64,000 nucleotides of DNA from Jatrophihabitans sp. GAS493 (lineage in GTDB: Bacteria > Actinomycetota > Actinomycetes > Mycobacteriales > Jatrophihabitantaceae): contig NZ_LT907982.1 in NCBI RefSeq assembly GCF_900230215.1, forward strand, positions 2,666,001 to 2,730,000, written 5' to 3'. The notes below the pieces were generated by a model. That model was not told the DNA's origin, made no database searches, and saw nothing but the letters and a program-made list of their open reading frames with translations. Positions 48,411-56,339 of the stretch are shown here, one piece after another. The position numbers were made by a program, and so were the translations under genes. Position 1 is the stretch's first letter. The number at the start of each line of letters is the position of its first letter.

Positions 48411-48793
48411 TCTTTGCTCACCGAGCTAGGAACTGAAGCGTTCGTCGCCGACTGCTGGTCGCAAGGTCGAGCCCAGACGTCTGCCGGGTCAAGGTGCGGT
48501 GATGGCTGAGATGATCGACCACAACGAACCTGGTGTTGCCGTAAAGATGATCATAGGAATGCTGGCGCCGAGGAGCGTGGCGATGTGATCGCCCACGCTC
48601 CTCGGTCGTGAGTGCTGCCCCGCCACGTCATCCCGCAGCTGCCGCCGAGCGCAGCCGATGCCGTGCGGTCGCTCTACGTACCTGGAGTGGCGATGCTTAC
48701 CGCCGGTGGCAGAACATCGGGACGCGCACTGGAACAATCGCGACCTCGCTAGTCGCACTGGAGGATGTCTAGCCAATCTGGAATGATTGGGCG
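48411..48793. other. intergenic stretch with one strong hairpin
   Basis: This 383-nt gap contains no credible gene; a minus-strand open frame crossing it has atypical codons and overlaps the next gene. The only clear structure is the hairpin at 48568-48605. The part just before 48794 probably holds the promoter of the next gene, but I could not assign boxes. Confidence 0.55.
48568..48605. terminator. long hairpin, possible bidirectional terminator
   Basis: CCGAGGAGCGTGG-CGAT pairs with ATCG-CCCACGCTCCTCGG across a GTG loop, giving a 17-bp stem with a single one-base bulge. No U-tract follows on either strand, so it is an unusual terminator if it is one; it could be a protein-binding or recombination site. 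Confidence 0.5.
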
Positions 48794-49552
48794 ATGGCCA
48801 TGGATTCCGCGAGCATTGCGGGCGGCGACCCTGCGCCTGCCGATGCTGGGTCACCTGCACTAGAAGACCCCGCCATTCGCAATTCTGCGGGTTTCCGCGC
48901 AAATGCGTTGATCGATATGATCGGCCGAATTCATTTCATACTTCAGGGGAACGTTGCCGATTATCGTTCCTTCGTGTCTAGTCTGCAGGATCCTGCAGTA
49001 TCCTTGCCGCTATTGTCCGTCGACAATGCTGTTGGCCACGACCGTATGTTGTCTGAGGCCGAACGGCTCTTGCATAACGTACTAACTGCCATGAGTACGC
49101 GAGTCGATCAGCAAAGGCGCTTCATGAACAAGTATTTTGCAGACGACAGCACACTCACCGTCTCATATAGCGACCGAGTGAAAGCCGTCTTCGCCGCAGA
49201 CCTGCTCGCGGAGTTTCTCAAGAGACTCCGAAATCAGTTGACTCACTATAAGTTCCCCGTCGCTCAGAGCAGGCTGACTATGGGAGCGGAGTCGTACTCC
49301 GTGAGGATGGTGCTTCCCACCTCGGCACTCCTCGCCAACGGCGAATGGAGCAGTGATGTCCGTGAATGGATCGCAAGTCACGGAACTGAGTTGGACATCT
49401 TCGACGCGGCAGACGAATACGCAATCAGAGCCGATCAGTTCGATCTATGGTTGGCTTCTCAGATTCGAGCGAAATATGCCAAAGATATTCTGACGTACGA
49501 GCAAGCTAGAGACGAAGCTGTTCGTCGTCGTCGGATTGCGTTCGGCGTCTAG
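48794..49552 (+). CDS. hypothetical protein with RNxxxH motif, HEPN-like (AICE cargo)
   Basis: The 252-residue soluble protein is predicted mostly helical. It carries KRLRNQLTHYKF with Arg146 and His151, matching the Rx4-6H catalytic motif of HEPN nucleases, here on the likely helix after a long helical region. Codon use is more A+T-rich than in the core genes, a sign of recent acquisition. I do not recognise the family. Start ATG 48794 or 48800. It is not in an obvious operon. Confidence 0.7.
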   Translation: MAMDSASIAGGDPAPADAGSPALEDPAIRNSAGFRANALIDMIGRIHFILQGNVADYRSFVSSLQDPAVSLPLLSVDNAVGHDRMLSEAERLLHNVLTAMSTRVDQQRRFMNKYFADDSTLTVSYSDRVKAVFAADLLAEFLKRLRNQLTHYKFPVAQSRLTMGAESYSVRMVLPTSALLANGEWSSDVREWIASHGTELDIFDAADEYAIRADQFDLWLASQIRAKYAKDILTYEQARDEAVRRRRIAFGV

Positions 49553-49732
49553 CTCCGGCGCGGCGAGCTTTCCGCGAGTTTGGGTGGGCAGACACCGAGG
49601 ACGACCGTCACGTTCGGCCGCACTTCTGGCACGCCCATGTGCGCCCGCTCGATACGAGCTGATCGTGAACTAGATCGCCCAGTCTCACGGGAAACTTATA
49701 CCGATCTAGTAGCAATGTGAGAACCTTCTGTA

Positions 49733-50947
49733 GTGGTTACTGATTCCGTCGGGAAGCGGATCGCGGCGTACCGTCGTCGTCGTGGCCTGAGTCAGGCTGC
49801 GCTGGCGGGGCTCGTAGGTCGATCGGAATCGTGGCTGTCTCAGGTCGAGCGAGGAGTTCGTTCGGTCGACAAGCTGTCCGTGCTTCTCGACATGGCTCGT
49901 GTTTTGCACGTCGATGTCGAGGCATTAACTGGCAAGCCATGGCAGTACGCGCCGAACGGGTCAGCTGTCGCTGACGGCATTGGCGCAGTTCGCCAAGTCT
50001 TCACTCGGTATGACCACCTTCTCGGAGTTCAGGCCGCCGCGTCCCGTGATATTGCTGGGCTGCGGGCGAGTATCGCAGCGCTGCACGGTGACTACCAGGC
50101 GGCGCGCTATGACCGAGTCATCGGCCAGCTGCCCTCGCTGCTCGGTGAGGTCGAGCGTCATCGAGTGGAGCATTCACAACCAGGCGAGGAGCGCGAGACC
50201 TCGCTGGTCTATATATCTGGGTATGTCCTGGCGGCGAAGCTTGTCACAAAGCTTGGCGTCACAGACCTTGCCATGCTGGCGGCCGATCGGGCGGCGAGCG
50301 CCGCGTACACCACCGATTCGCTGACGGCGGTGGGTACGTCGGCCTATCAAGTCGCGTGTGCGTTACTTCGAGCTGATCAGCCACAGGACGCGGAGCATTT
50401 GTCTGTTGGGATGGCGGAGAGGGTTGAGCGGGAAGCGCGCTCAGATTCGCCGGCGGTGGTGTCGGTTGCGGGCGCGTTGTGGCTGATATCGGCGGTGATT
50501 GCGGCCCGCCAGACGAACCGTTCCGATGCTTGGGAGCGGCTGGACCGCGCCAGTCGACTCGCTGGCTTGCTAGGCGAGGACGCCAACCACGCGTGGACCG
50601 GTTTCGGTCCGACGAACGTCGCAATTCACCGCGTCTCGGTGGCAGCTGAGTTAGGTGATCCGGGTGAAGCATTGCGGGCTGCGGCCGACGTCGATGAAGG
50701 CCGCCTACCTCCAGCACTGTTGAGCCGCCGGGCGCAGGTGCATCTCGACCTGGCGTGGGCGCAGAGCCAGCGCAAGCGCGACGCCGAAGCCACCCTGCAT
50801 CTGCTGGAAGCGGAGCGGGTCGCACCGGAGGCGATTCGCCACAACGTCATCGCCCAGGAGCTGGTCCGGGAGATGCTGAGCCGTGGCACTCGGTCTAAGA
50901 CTCGCGCGCTAGCCGATCTCGCCGGGCGGGCAGGCCTGCTCAGCTAG
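49733..50947 (+). CDS. XRE-family regulator with C-terminal TPR-like helices
   Basis: The 404-residue protein has an HTH_3 domain at residues 5-65 (RIAAYRRRRGLSQAALAGLV, SESWLSQVERGVRS) and a long helical C-terminal part with TPR-like repeats. This type is frequent in streptomycete plasmids and AICEs, where it may control excision and transfer, perhaps in response to a peptide or metabolite. GTG 49733; the 180 nt before it hold no gene. The stop is 9 nt before the next gene. Confidence 0.87.
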   Translation: MVTDSVGKRIAAYRRRRGLSQAALAGLVGRSESWLSQVERGVRSVDKLSVLLDMARVLHVDVEALTGKPWQYAPNGSAVADGIGAVRQVFTRYDHLLGVQAAASRDIAGLRASIAALHGDYQAARYDRVIGQLPSLLGEVERHRVEHSQPGEERETSLVYISGYVLAAKLVTKLGVTDLAMLAADRAASAAYTTDSLTAVGTSAYQVACALLRADQPQDAEHLSVGMAERVEREARSDSPAVVSVAGALWLISAVIAARQTNRSDAWERLDRASRLAGLLGEDANHAWTGFGPTNVAIHRVSVAAELGDPGEALRAAADVDEGRLPPALLSRRAQVHLDLAWAQSQRKRDAEATLHLLEAERVAPEAIRHNVIAQELVREMLSRGTRSKTRALADLAGRAGLLS

Positions 50948-50956
50948 TCTTGGTCG

Positions 50957-51499
50957 GTGGCACATTGCACCGTGGTCGTAACAGGTGCGCCGTTGTCTGC
51001 CCGCTGTGCTGACATCGTCTCAGCGCTCCAAACGGCCGAGGTGTCCGTCGACCTGGTGACCACCCCCGCTGCTGGTGAGTGGATCGATACCGAGGCGGTG
51101 ACAGCCGCGACCGGTGCACAGCTTCGTTCTCAGGCCCGAGCTTCGTCTTCGTCGCCTCGGGTGGGCTTGCCCGATCTGATGATCGTCTGTCCGGCCACGT
51201 TCAATACCGTGAACAAGGCTGCCCTGGGGATCGCGGACACGTCTGCGCATGGGTTCATCTGCGAATGCATTGCTTGCCGGGTGCCGACCATCGTCGTGCC
51301 GATGATCAATGACAGGCTTTGGGGGCATCCTGCCCTCGCGTCCCATATCGCTGCGTTGAAGCGGGCGGGCGTGCACTTTCTCAGTCCCCTCACCGGCGAG
51401 CCTGCCCTCGCGCCGGTTGTTTCCGGCACCGGTTCAGCCGTCGTCGCGGCGTTTGACCCCATGTGGCTGGTCGAAGCAATTCCCGCGCTGACCTCCTGA
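50957..51499 (+). CDS. flavoprotein-family protein (PPC decarboxylase-like)
   Basis: A 180-residue Rossmann-type protein with VVVTGAPLSARCADI, LMIVCPATFNTVNKAALGIAD and PMINDRLWGHPA, the sequence order of the HFCD flavoprotein family to which phosphopantothenoylcysteine decarboxylase and LanD enzymes belong. FMN binding is likely; the substrate is unknown. It is next to the XRE gene, a pairing seen in actinobacterial mobile elements, and probably cotranscribed with it. Confidence 0.82.
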   Translation: MAHCTVVVTGAPLSARCADIVSALQTAEVSVDLVTTPAAGEWIDTEAVTAATGAQLRSQARASSSSPRVGLPDLMIVCPATFNTVNKAALGIADTSAHGFICECIACRVPTIVVPMINDRLWGHPALASHIAALKRAGVHFLSPLTGEPALAPVVSGTGSAVVAAFDPMWLVEAIPALTS

Positions 51500-51626
51500 T
51501 TCCTTAGTCGCCGACCCGCACTTTTGTGCGGGTAGTACTCGCATCCCGGATACGGCCCGTGATCGCCGTTTTGATTCTCGTGTTGCCGCGCCACAACGAC
51601 GCGGCCAGACACGAGGAGTCCAACAG

Positions 51627-52022
51627 ATGGCCAGCTATTCAGTCGAGAGCAAGCGTCAGCCAATGGTGGCGACAGGGATCGTCGATGTGTCCGTGGAGTG
51701 GGAGGACAAGCCCGGTGGTGGCCGGCGTCCTTCGGATCGCCAAGCCCGGCACGAGGGAACGGGGATGCCGTTGTGGGGTGTCGAGGTCCTCTACCCGCAG
51801 ACGTCGTTCGGGCGGACGGCGACGGTCACGGCGAAGGTCACGGTCGGGGCGATCGAGCAGCCCAAGCCGGCCCTGTATGCGCCGATCAGCTTCGAGGGGC
51901 TGACCGTGGAGGTCCGCACGAATAAGGCCGGTGGGTTGTCGGAGACCTGGACCGCTGAGGCCATCGCCGACGCCAAGCCAGCCAGCAAGTCGTTCACCCC
52001 GCCTGCCTCGGCTGCGGCCTAG
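51627..52022 (+). CDS. conserved AICE/plasmid hypothetical protein
   Basis: A 131-residue soluble protein beginning MASYSVESKRQPMVATGIVD. The middle (MPLWGVEVLYPQTSFGRTATVTAKVTVGA) is predicted beta-rich. It has no enzymatic motif that I recognise. Its place just before the small membrane protein and TraSA gene is the position of spread (Spd) or accessory transfer proteins in pSAM2-like elements. ATG 51627 is preceded by GAGGAG. The 127 nt before hold no gene. Confidence 0.7.
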   Translation: MASYSVESKRQPMVATGIVDVSVEWEDKPGGGRRPSDRQARHEGTGMPLWGVEVLYPQTSFGRTATVTAKVTVGAIEQPKPALYAPISFEGLTVEVRTNKAGGLSETWTAEAIADAKPASKSFTPPASAAA

Positions 52023-52036
52023 GACCGGGTGACGTG

Positions 52037-52234
52037 ATGAGTGTTGTCGCGGTCGCCCTAATTCTCGGGGTCTTTGTGGTGTTCCTGGTGAGGGTTCGGC
52101 AGGTGAAAGCCGGCGGCGCGGTGGTGTGCGTGGTCTTCGGCCTGGTCCTCGGGGCCACGCCGGCTGGTCCGAATGTGAACCAGTTCCTCGATCAAGCCGG
52201 TTCCTCGGCGTGGGCGTGGGTGAGCCAGCTATGA
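52037..52234 (+). CDS. small transfer-associated membrane protein (Spd-like)
   Basis: The 65-residue protein has two hydrophobic segments (SVVAVALILGVFVVFLVR and GGAVVCVVFGLVLGATP) and a short tail. Small hydrophobic Spd proteins beside tra genes help plasmid spread in streptomycete mycelium; the assignment rests on size, hydrophobicity and position. GTG 52034 directly before ATG 52037 is an alternative start. The stop overlaps the next start in ATGA. Confidence 0.72.
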   Translation: MSVVAVALILGVFVVFLVRVRQVKAGGAVVCVVFGLVLGATPAGPNVNQFLDQAGSSAWAWVSQL

Positions 52235-53784
52235 CCCGGTTCGGGAAGTCCTACGGCGGCACCCGGCGTGACCCGGCCCCGATGCAGGTCCACATGGCCA
52301 AGGTCAAAGTGCCGCTGACGGCGGTGATCGCGGCCTGGGTCGCTCGTCGGGTCTGGGCCGGTGTGGTGGCGTGCGTGAAGCATCCCCTTACCATGCTGTT
52401 CCTGGCGTTGCTGCTGTGGCTGTGGCACCTCGACCTCGAACACGGCCCGCTGCCCATCCTCACTACGGTCGCGCTGGTCCTCGTGGTCGGTGGGGTGTGG
52501 CGGTGGCGGTGGCCGGAGTCCTTCACCCGCCACGTCGCCTGGCGGGTCCGTGGGGTCTGGCGGTCACGTCGGGTGTATCGGTACTACTGGCAGCCGGCGA
52601 TGGTCCTCACCGGCCTGTCAGTCACGATCAACGGCGAAGAACACCTCCCCACGATCACCTCCGTCCGCTCCTCAGCGACGGTGGATGTGGTGACGTTGCG
52701 GATGCTGCCTGGTCAGTGCGTCACCGACTGGGCTGGTGTCGCCGCACGGTTGGCGCAGACGTTCGGGGTGCTGGAAGTGCGGGTCCGCTCCGTCCCGACG
52801 AATCCCCGCAAGGTCCAACTCTGGGCACGCACCTCTGACCCGCTGACAGTCCCGGTGCAGCCGTTCCCGATCGCCGAGCACCCCGACTTCACCGCACTCC
52901 CGGTTGCGTTGTCGGAGGACGGGTTGCCGTACCGGCTGCGGCTGCTCGGCACGCATCTGCTGGTGGTCGGTGAGACGGGGTCGGGGAAGGGCAGTGTGTT
53001 GTGGTCGCTCCTCGCCGCGCTCGCACCGGCGATTCGGGACCGGTGGTGTGAGGTCTGGGCGATCGACCCCAAGGGCGGGATGGAACTGGCCCCCGGCGCG
53101 CAGTTGTTCGCCCGGTTCTCCTACGGCGACCCCGACGATGACGAGGCGTATGAGTACGACTTCGCCCGCATCCTCGAAGCCGCTGTGCTGGTCATGCGCC
53201 GCCGCCAAGCCGCTCTGCGCGGTCACACCCGGCTGCACAGTCCTTCGGTTCTCGAGCCGCTGATCGTGATCGTCGTCGACGAACTCGCGTCGTTAACCGC
53301 GTATGTGAATGACCGGGACGCGAAGAAGCGGATCAGCGCCGCCCTGTCCCTGCTCCTCTCTCAGGGAAGAGCGGTCGGGGTCACGGTGATCGGCGCGGTG
53401 CAAGACCCGAGAAAGGACGTCGTCCCGTTCCGTGACCTGTTCCCCACCCGCATCGCGCTGCGCCTGGCGGAAGCCGATCAGGTCGGGCTGGTCCTCGGTG
53501 CAGGGGCGAGGGATCGGGGTGCCCGTTGCGATGAGATCCCTGAATCGCTGCCCGGGGTCGGGTTTGTCGTCCTCGATGGTGTTGCCGAACCGGTGCGGGT
53601 GCGCTTCACCCACGTGACCGACGAGCACATCGCCGGCCTGGTGCGGGACTACACGCCGGGGACGATCACCGTCACCGCGACCTCGACCCGGATAAACGGC
53701 TACGACCCCGCCCTCACCGACCATCCGATGCTCACGGATGTGTCGGACGTGGTGCCTCACGCGTTGGACGGTGACGCAGCATGA
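52231..53784 (+). CDS. traSA: FtsK/SpoIIIE-type DNA translocase, TraSA/TraB-like
   Basis: The 517-residue protein is the main transfer protein of AICEs, moving double-stranded DNA between cells. Two hydrophobic segments lie at about 55-95, followed by an FtsK ATPase domain with Walker A GETGSGKGS and Walker B LIVIVVDELASL, and VTVIGAVQDPRK and PTRIALRL further on. The DNA-recognition gamma-type wing is not evident. ATG 52231 overlaps the upstream stop by 4 nt and its own stop overlaps the next start by 4 nt. Confidence 0.92.
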   Translation: MTRFGKSYGGTRRDPAPMQVHMAKVKVPLTAVIAAWVARRVWAGVVACVKHPLTMLFLALLLWLWHLDLEHGPLPILTTVALVLVVGGVWRWRWPESFTRHVAWRVRGVWRSRRVYRYYWQPAMVLTGLSVTINGEEHLPTITSVRSSATVDVVTLRMLPGQCVTDWAGVAARLAQTFGVLEVRVRSVPTNPRKVQLWARTSDPLTVPVQPFPIAEHPDFTALPVALSEDGLPYRLRLLGTHLLVVGETGSGKGSVLWSLLAALAPAIRDRWCEVWAIDPKGGMELAPGAQLFARFSYGDPDDDEAYEYDFARILEAAVLVMRRRQAALRGHTRLHSPSVLEPLIVIVVDELASLTAYVNDRDAKKRISAALSLLLSQGRAVGVTVIGAVQDPRKDVVPFRDLFPTRIALRLAEADQVGLVLGAGARDRGARCDEIPESLPGVGFVVLDGVAEPVRVRFTHVTDEHIAGLVRDYTPGTITVTATSTRINGYDPALTDHPMLTDVSDVVPHALDGDAA

Positions 53785-54191
53785 CCACCACTACCGGCAC
53801 GCGCCCGCTGCACGCCAGCGTCGTTGGCGACGACGAGGCCGTGGCCTTGCGGTTGCGCTGCGAGCTTCCCACCGATGATCATGTCGGCGACCCGGCTCTC
53901 CGGGTGTTGGTGCCGGTGGCGTTGTCGCGGCAGGAGCTGGTCACGGCGTTCTACATCGGCATCGACCCCGGCGACAACCCGACCGCCCTCACCGGGCACG
54001 AGGTGGAGGAGTCGCTACTGGTCGCTGTGCTGGGTCGTGGGGTGTGGGAGATCCAAGACGAAGCCCGCGACCTCGCCACCACGATTCCACGGGATCTGGA
54101 CGCGGCCCGGTTCCTACGCGGCTGCCAGCTCCTCGCCGACCAGTACCTGACCCGCGTCACGACAGGGAACCACCCATGGCACACAAGATGA
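53781..54191 (+). CDS. AICE hypothetical protein
   Basis: The 136-residue acidic soluble protein begins MTTTTGTRPLHASVVGDDEA. No catalytic motif is seen. It starts in an ATGA overlap with the TraSA gene and its end overlaps the start of the WhiB-like gene by 16 nt, so it is part of a coupled operon. Proteins of this size occur at the same place in other AICEs; the function is unknown. Confidence 0.7.
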   Translation: MTTTTGTRPLHASVVGDDEAVALRLRCELPTDDHVGDPALRVLVPVALSRQELVTAFYIGIDPGDNPTALTGHEVEESLLVAVLGRGVWEIQDEARDLATTIPRDLDAARFLRGCQLLADQYLTRVTTGNHPWHTR

Positions 54192-54592
54192 TGACCGGCC
54201 AAACGCTGATGCCGTTCGGTGTCCCGGTCGTGTCGGTGGAGCATCGTGGCGAGTTGCTGCGCCTGGTTGCCGACGATTGGCGCGACTCAGCCGCCTGCAC
54301 CTCACCGAACGCAAGCGTCCGTGATTCGCGGGGCGTTGACCCGTTCTACCCTGCCGACCCCGACACCCTGACGGATGTCGCACGGTCGATCTGTGGCCGG
54401 TGCCCGGTCCAGGTCTCCTGCCTCGCGGTCGTGCTGATCAGCAATGAAGACCAGGGCATCTGGGGCGGCACGACACCCCTGGTCCGGGACCGGATTTGCA
54501 TGGACCTGGCCGACGGTGCCCCAGTCTCGGTTGTGTTGGCTGGCGTCAACGCAGCCTTGACAGCCGATTCCGGTGCGGGGGTGGCCGCATGA
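54176..54592 (+). CDS. WhiB-family protein encoded by the AICE
   Basis: The 138-residue protein has a WhiB domain with cluster cysteines at 41, 73, 76 and 82 (AACTSPN, then CGRCPVQVSC) and the GIWGGTT turn. N-terminal and C-terminal extensions are unusual, and the basic DNA-binding tail expected after the turn is weak. It may act with the host sigma factor to control the element, or antagonise host WhiB proteins. ATG 54176; the stop overlaps the repSA start (ATGA). Confidence 0.85.
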   Translation: MAHKMMTGQTLMPFGVPVVSVEHRGELLRLVADDWRDSAACTSPNASVRDSRGVDPFYPADPDTLTDVARSICGRCPVQVSCLAVVLISNEDQGIWGGTTPLVRDRICMDLADGAPVSVVLAGVNAALTADSGAGVAA

Positions 54593-56136
54593 GAACCGCC
54601 CGCAACCCAGGTGTGACGGATCGGCTCGCACATGACCTCGCCGAAGCCGAAGGGGTCTGCGTGCAGCCACTGCTACGCCGGTTGATCGACCGCGACACCG
54701 GCCACGCCACCGTCGTCATCCTGCCCTGCGGCTCGACCAGGGCGTCTCGGTGTGTGCCATGCGCGGAGAAAGCCCGCCGATTGCGGATGCAGCAATGCAC
54801 CGAAGGGTGGCACCTCACCGAAGAACTCCCCGACAAACCAACGGCAACCTCGGACGACGACCAGGGCGACGGTGACGACCTGGTCGACGAGTTGGGCGAG
54901 CGTCGGGTGCGGTCTACCCGTCGGCGGCAAGATGCCCCGGACCTTCCCCGGCTGCCGATCGAGGACCGGACCGTCGGTGCGTCGTTCGACGGGCGGCAGG
55001 GGAAGGTGTTCCGCCCGTCGATGTTCATCACGCTCACCCTGCCCTCCTACGGCAAGATCAGCCCCGGCACCGGAGTGCCGGTCAACCGACGGACGTATGA
55101 CTACCGCCGTGCCGCGCTCGACGCGCTGCTGTTTCCGAAAGTGATCGATCGGTGGGTGCAGAACCTGCGCCGCGCTGCTGGCTTCCAAGTCCAGTACTTC
55201 GCTGCGGTCGAACCGCAGAAGCGGTTGGCGCCGCATTTGCATGCCGCTGTCCGTGGTGCGATCCCGAGAGCGCTGGTCAAGCAAGTCACCGCCGGGACGT
55301 ATCACCAGGTCTGGTGGCCCTCCATCGACGAGCCGGTCTATCAGGACGGGGACGTGATGCCGGTCTGGGACCGCGACCTCGCCGGCTACGTCGACCCGGT
55401 CACCGGCGAAGCACTCCGCACCTGGGGCGATGCGCTCGACGATCTTGATCTCGACCCGGACGCGAAACCGATGCACGTCGTTCGGCTCGGGAAGCAGGTC
55501 GACATCCAGGGCATCATCGCTCCTTCCCCGGACGCGGACCGGGCCGTTCGGTATCTGACGAAGTATTTGGCGAAGTCGATGGCCGACACCTATGACGACC
55601 CCTATGACATGGACACCGCCCGCCAAGCGCACCTGAACCGGTTGCACGCTGAGATCCGGGTGCTGCCGTGCTCGCCGAAATGCGCGAACTGGCTGCGCTA
55701 CGGCATCCAACCCGCTGACCCCGGCCCGGGGCTCACTCCGGGCCGTTGCATCTCGAAGGCCCACGACGCTGAGCACCTGGGCCTCGGTGGGCGGCGTGTT
55801 CTCGTCTCAAGGAAGTGGACGGGGAAGACCCTCGACCAGCACAAGGCCGACCGCTGCGAGATCGTCCGCGCCGTCCTGGCTGAGGCCGGGATGGAGATGC
55901 AAGACCGGGACCGGTGCGCCGCTGACCAGCTCAGTGAAGACGGGCTGCCCCGGTTTCGGTGGGAACCGATCGACGTGACCCAAGCCGACTACCAGACCGT
56001 TATCGGCCACGCCCTCATCCAGCACAGGACGTGGAAAGCCCAATACGAACAAGCGAAAGCGTTGGCTGCGAACGGCCCACCGGGGCCTGTGGACAGTCGT
56101 TCGGCAACCACCCAACCCGCCGCAACAGCGGCCTAA
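54589..56136 (+). CDS. repSA: replication initiator RepSA (rolling-circle type)
   Basis: The 515-residue protein is the AICE replication initiator, which nicks the double-strand origin. A cysteine pair (RCVPCAEKARRLR) near the N-terminus, the beta strand with FITLTLPSYG, the HUH-like LAPHLHAAVRG and the catalytic-tyrosine region RAVRYLTKYLAKS are the family's conserved blocks. PCSPKCANWLRYG may be a zinc site. It is coupled to the WhiB-like gene upstream; the xis gene starts 14 nt after its stop. Confidence 0.9.
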   Translation: MRTARNPGVTDRLAHDLAEAEGVCVQPLLRRLIDRDTGHATVVILPCGSTRASRCVPCAEKARRLRMQQCTEGWHLTEELPDKPTATSDDDQGDGDDLVDELGERRVRSTRRRQDAPDLPRLPIEDRTVGASFDGRQGKVFRPSMFITLTLPSYGKISPGTGVPVNRRTYDYRRAALDALLFPKVIDRWVQNLRRAAGFQVQYFAAVEPQKRLAPHLHAAVRGAIPRALVKQVTAGTYHQVWWPSIDEPVYQDGDVMPVWDRDLAGYVDPVTGEALRTWGDALDDLDLDPDAKPMHVVRLGKQVDIQGIIAPSPDADRAVRYLTKYLAKSMADTYDDPYDMDTARQAHLNRLHAEIRVLPCSPKCANWLRYGIQPADPGPGLTPGRCISKAHDAEHLGLGGRRVLVSRKWTGKTLDQHKADRCEIVRAVLAEAGMEMQDRDRCAADQLSEDGLPRFRWEPIDVTQADYQTVIGHALIQHRTWKAQYEQAKALAANGPPGPVDSRSATTQPAATAA

Positions 56137-56150
56137 CCAGAGGGATTCCC

Positions 56151-56339
56151 ATGTCGCGTCAGCCAGTTCGGCTCACTGTTGCCGAGGTCTGTGAGGAGCT
56201 TGGCGTGTCTCGGTCCACGTTCTATGAATGGCGGGTCAAAGGCCGTGCACCGCGTTGCCTGCGGTTGCCGAATGGCGAGTTGCGTGTGCGCAGGGATGAG
56301 CTGGAGAACTGGCTCGACTCTTGCGAAGAGGTCGCATAG
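56151..56339 (+). CDS. xis: excisionase (MerR/HTH_17-like)
   Basis: The 62-residue winged-helix protein has RLTVAEVCEELGVSRSTFYEW followed by LPNGELRVRRDELENWL, the HTH_17 excisionase pattern. Xis directs the integrase towards excision. ATG 56151 follows AGAGGGA. Its stop overlaps the integrase start by one base, so the two are translated together. (The frame continues upstream in the repSA gene but that part is out of the repSA frame.). Confidence 0.9.
   Translation: MSRQPVRLTVAEVCEELGVSRSTFYEWRVKGRAPRCLRLPNGELRVRRDELENWLDSCEEVA

Noticed and set aside
48489-48902. 137-codon minus-strand frame before the 252-residue protein
   Set aside because: It crosses the 48568-48605 hairpin and the start of the opposite gene and has irregular codon use.
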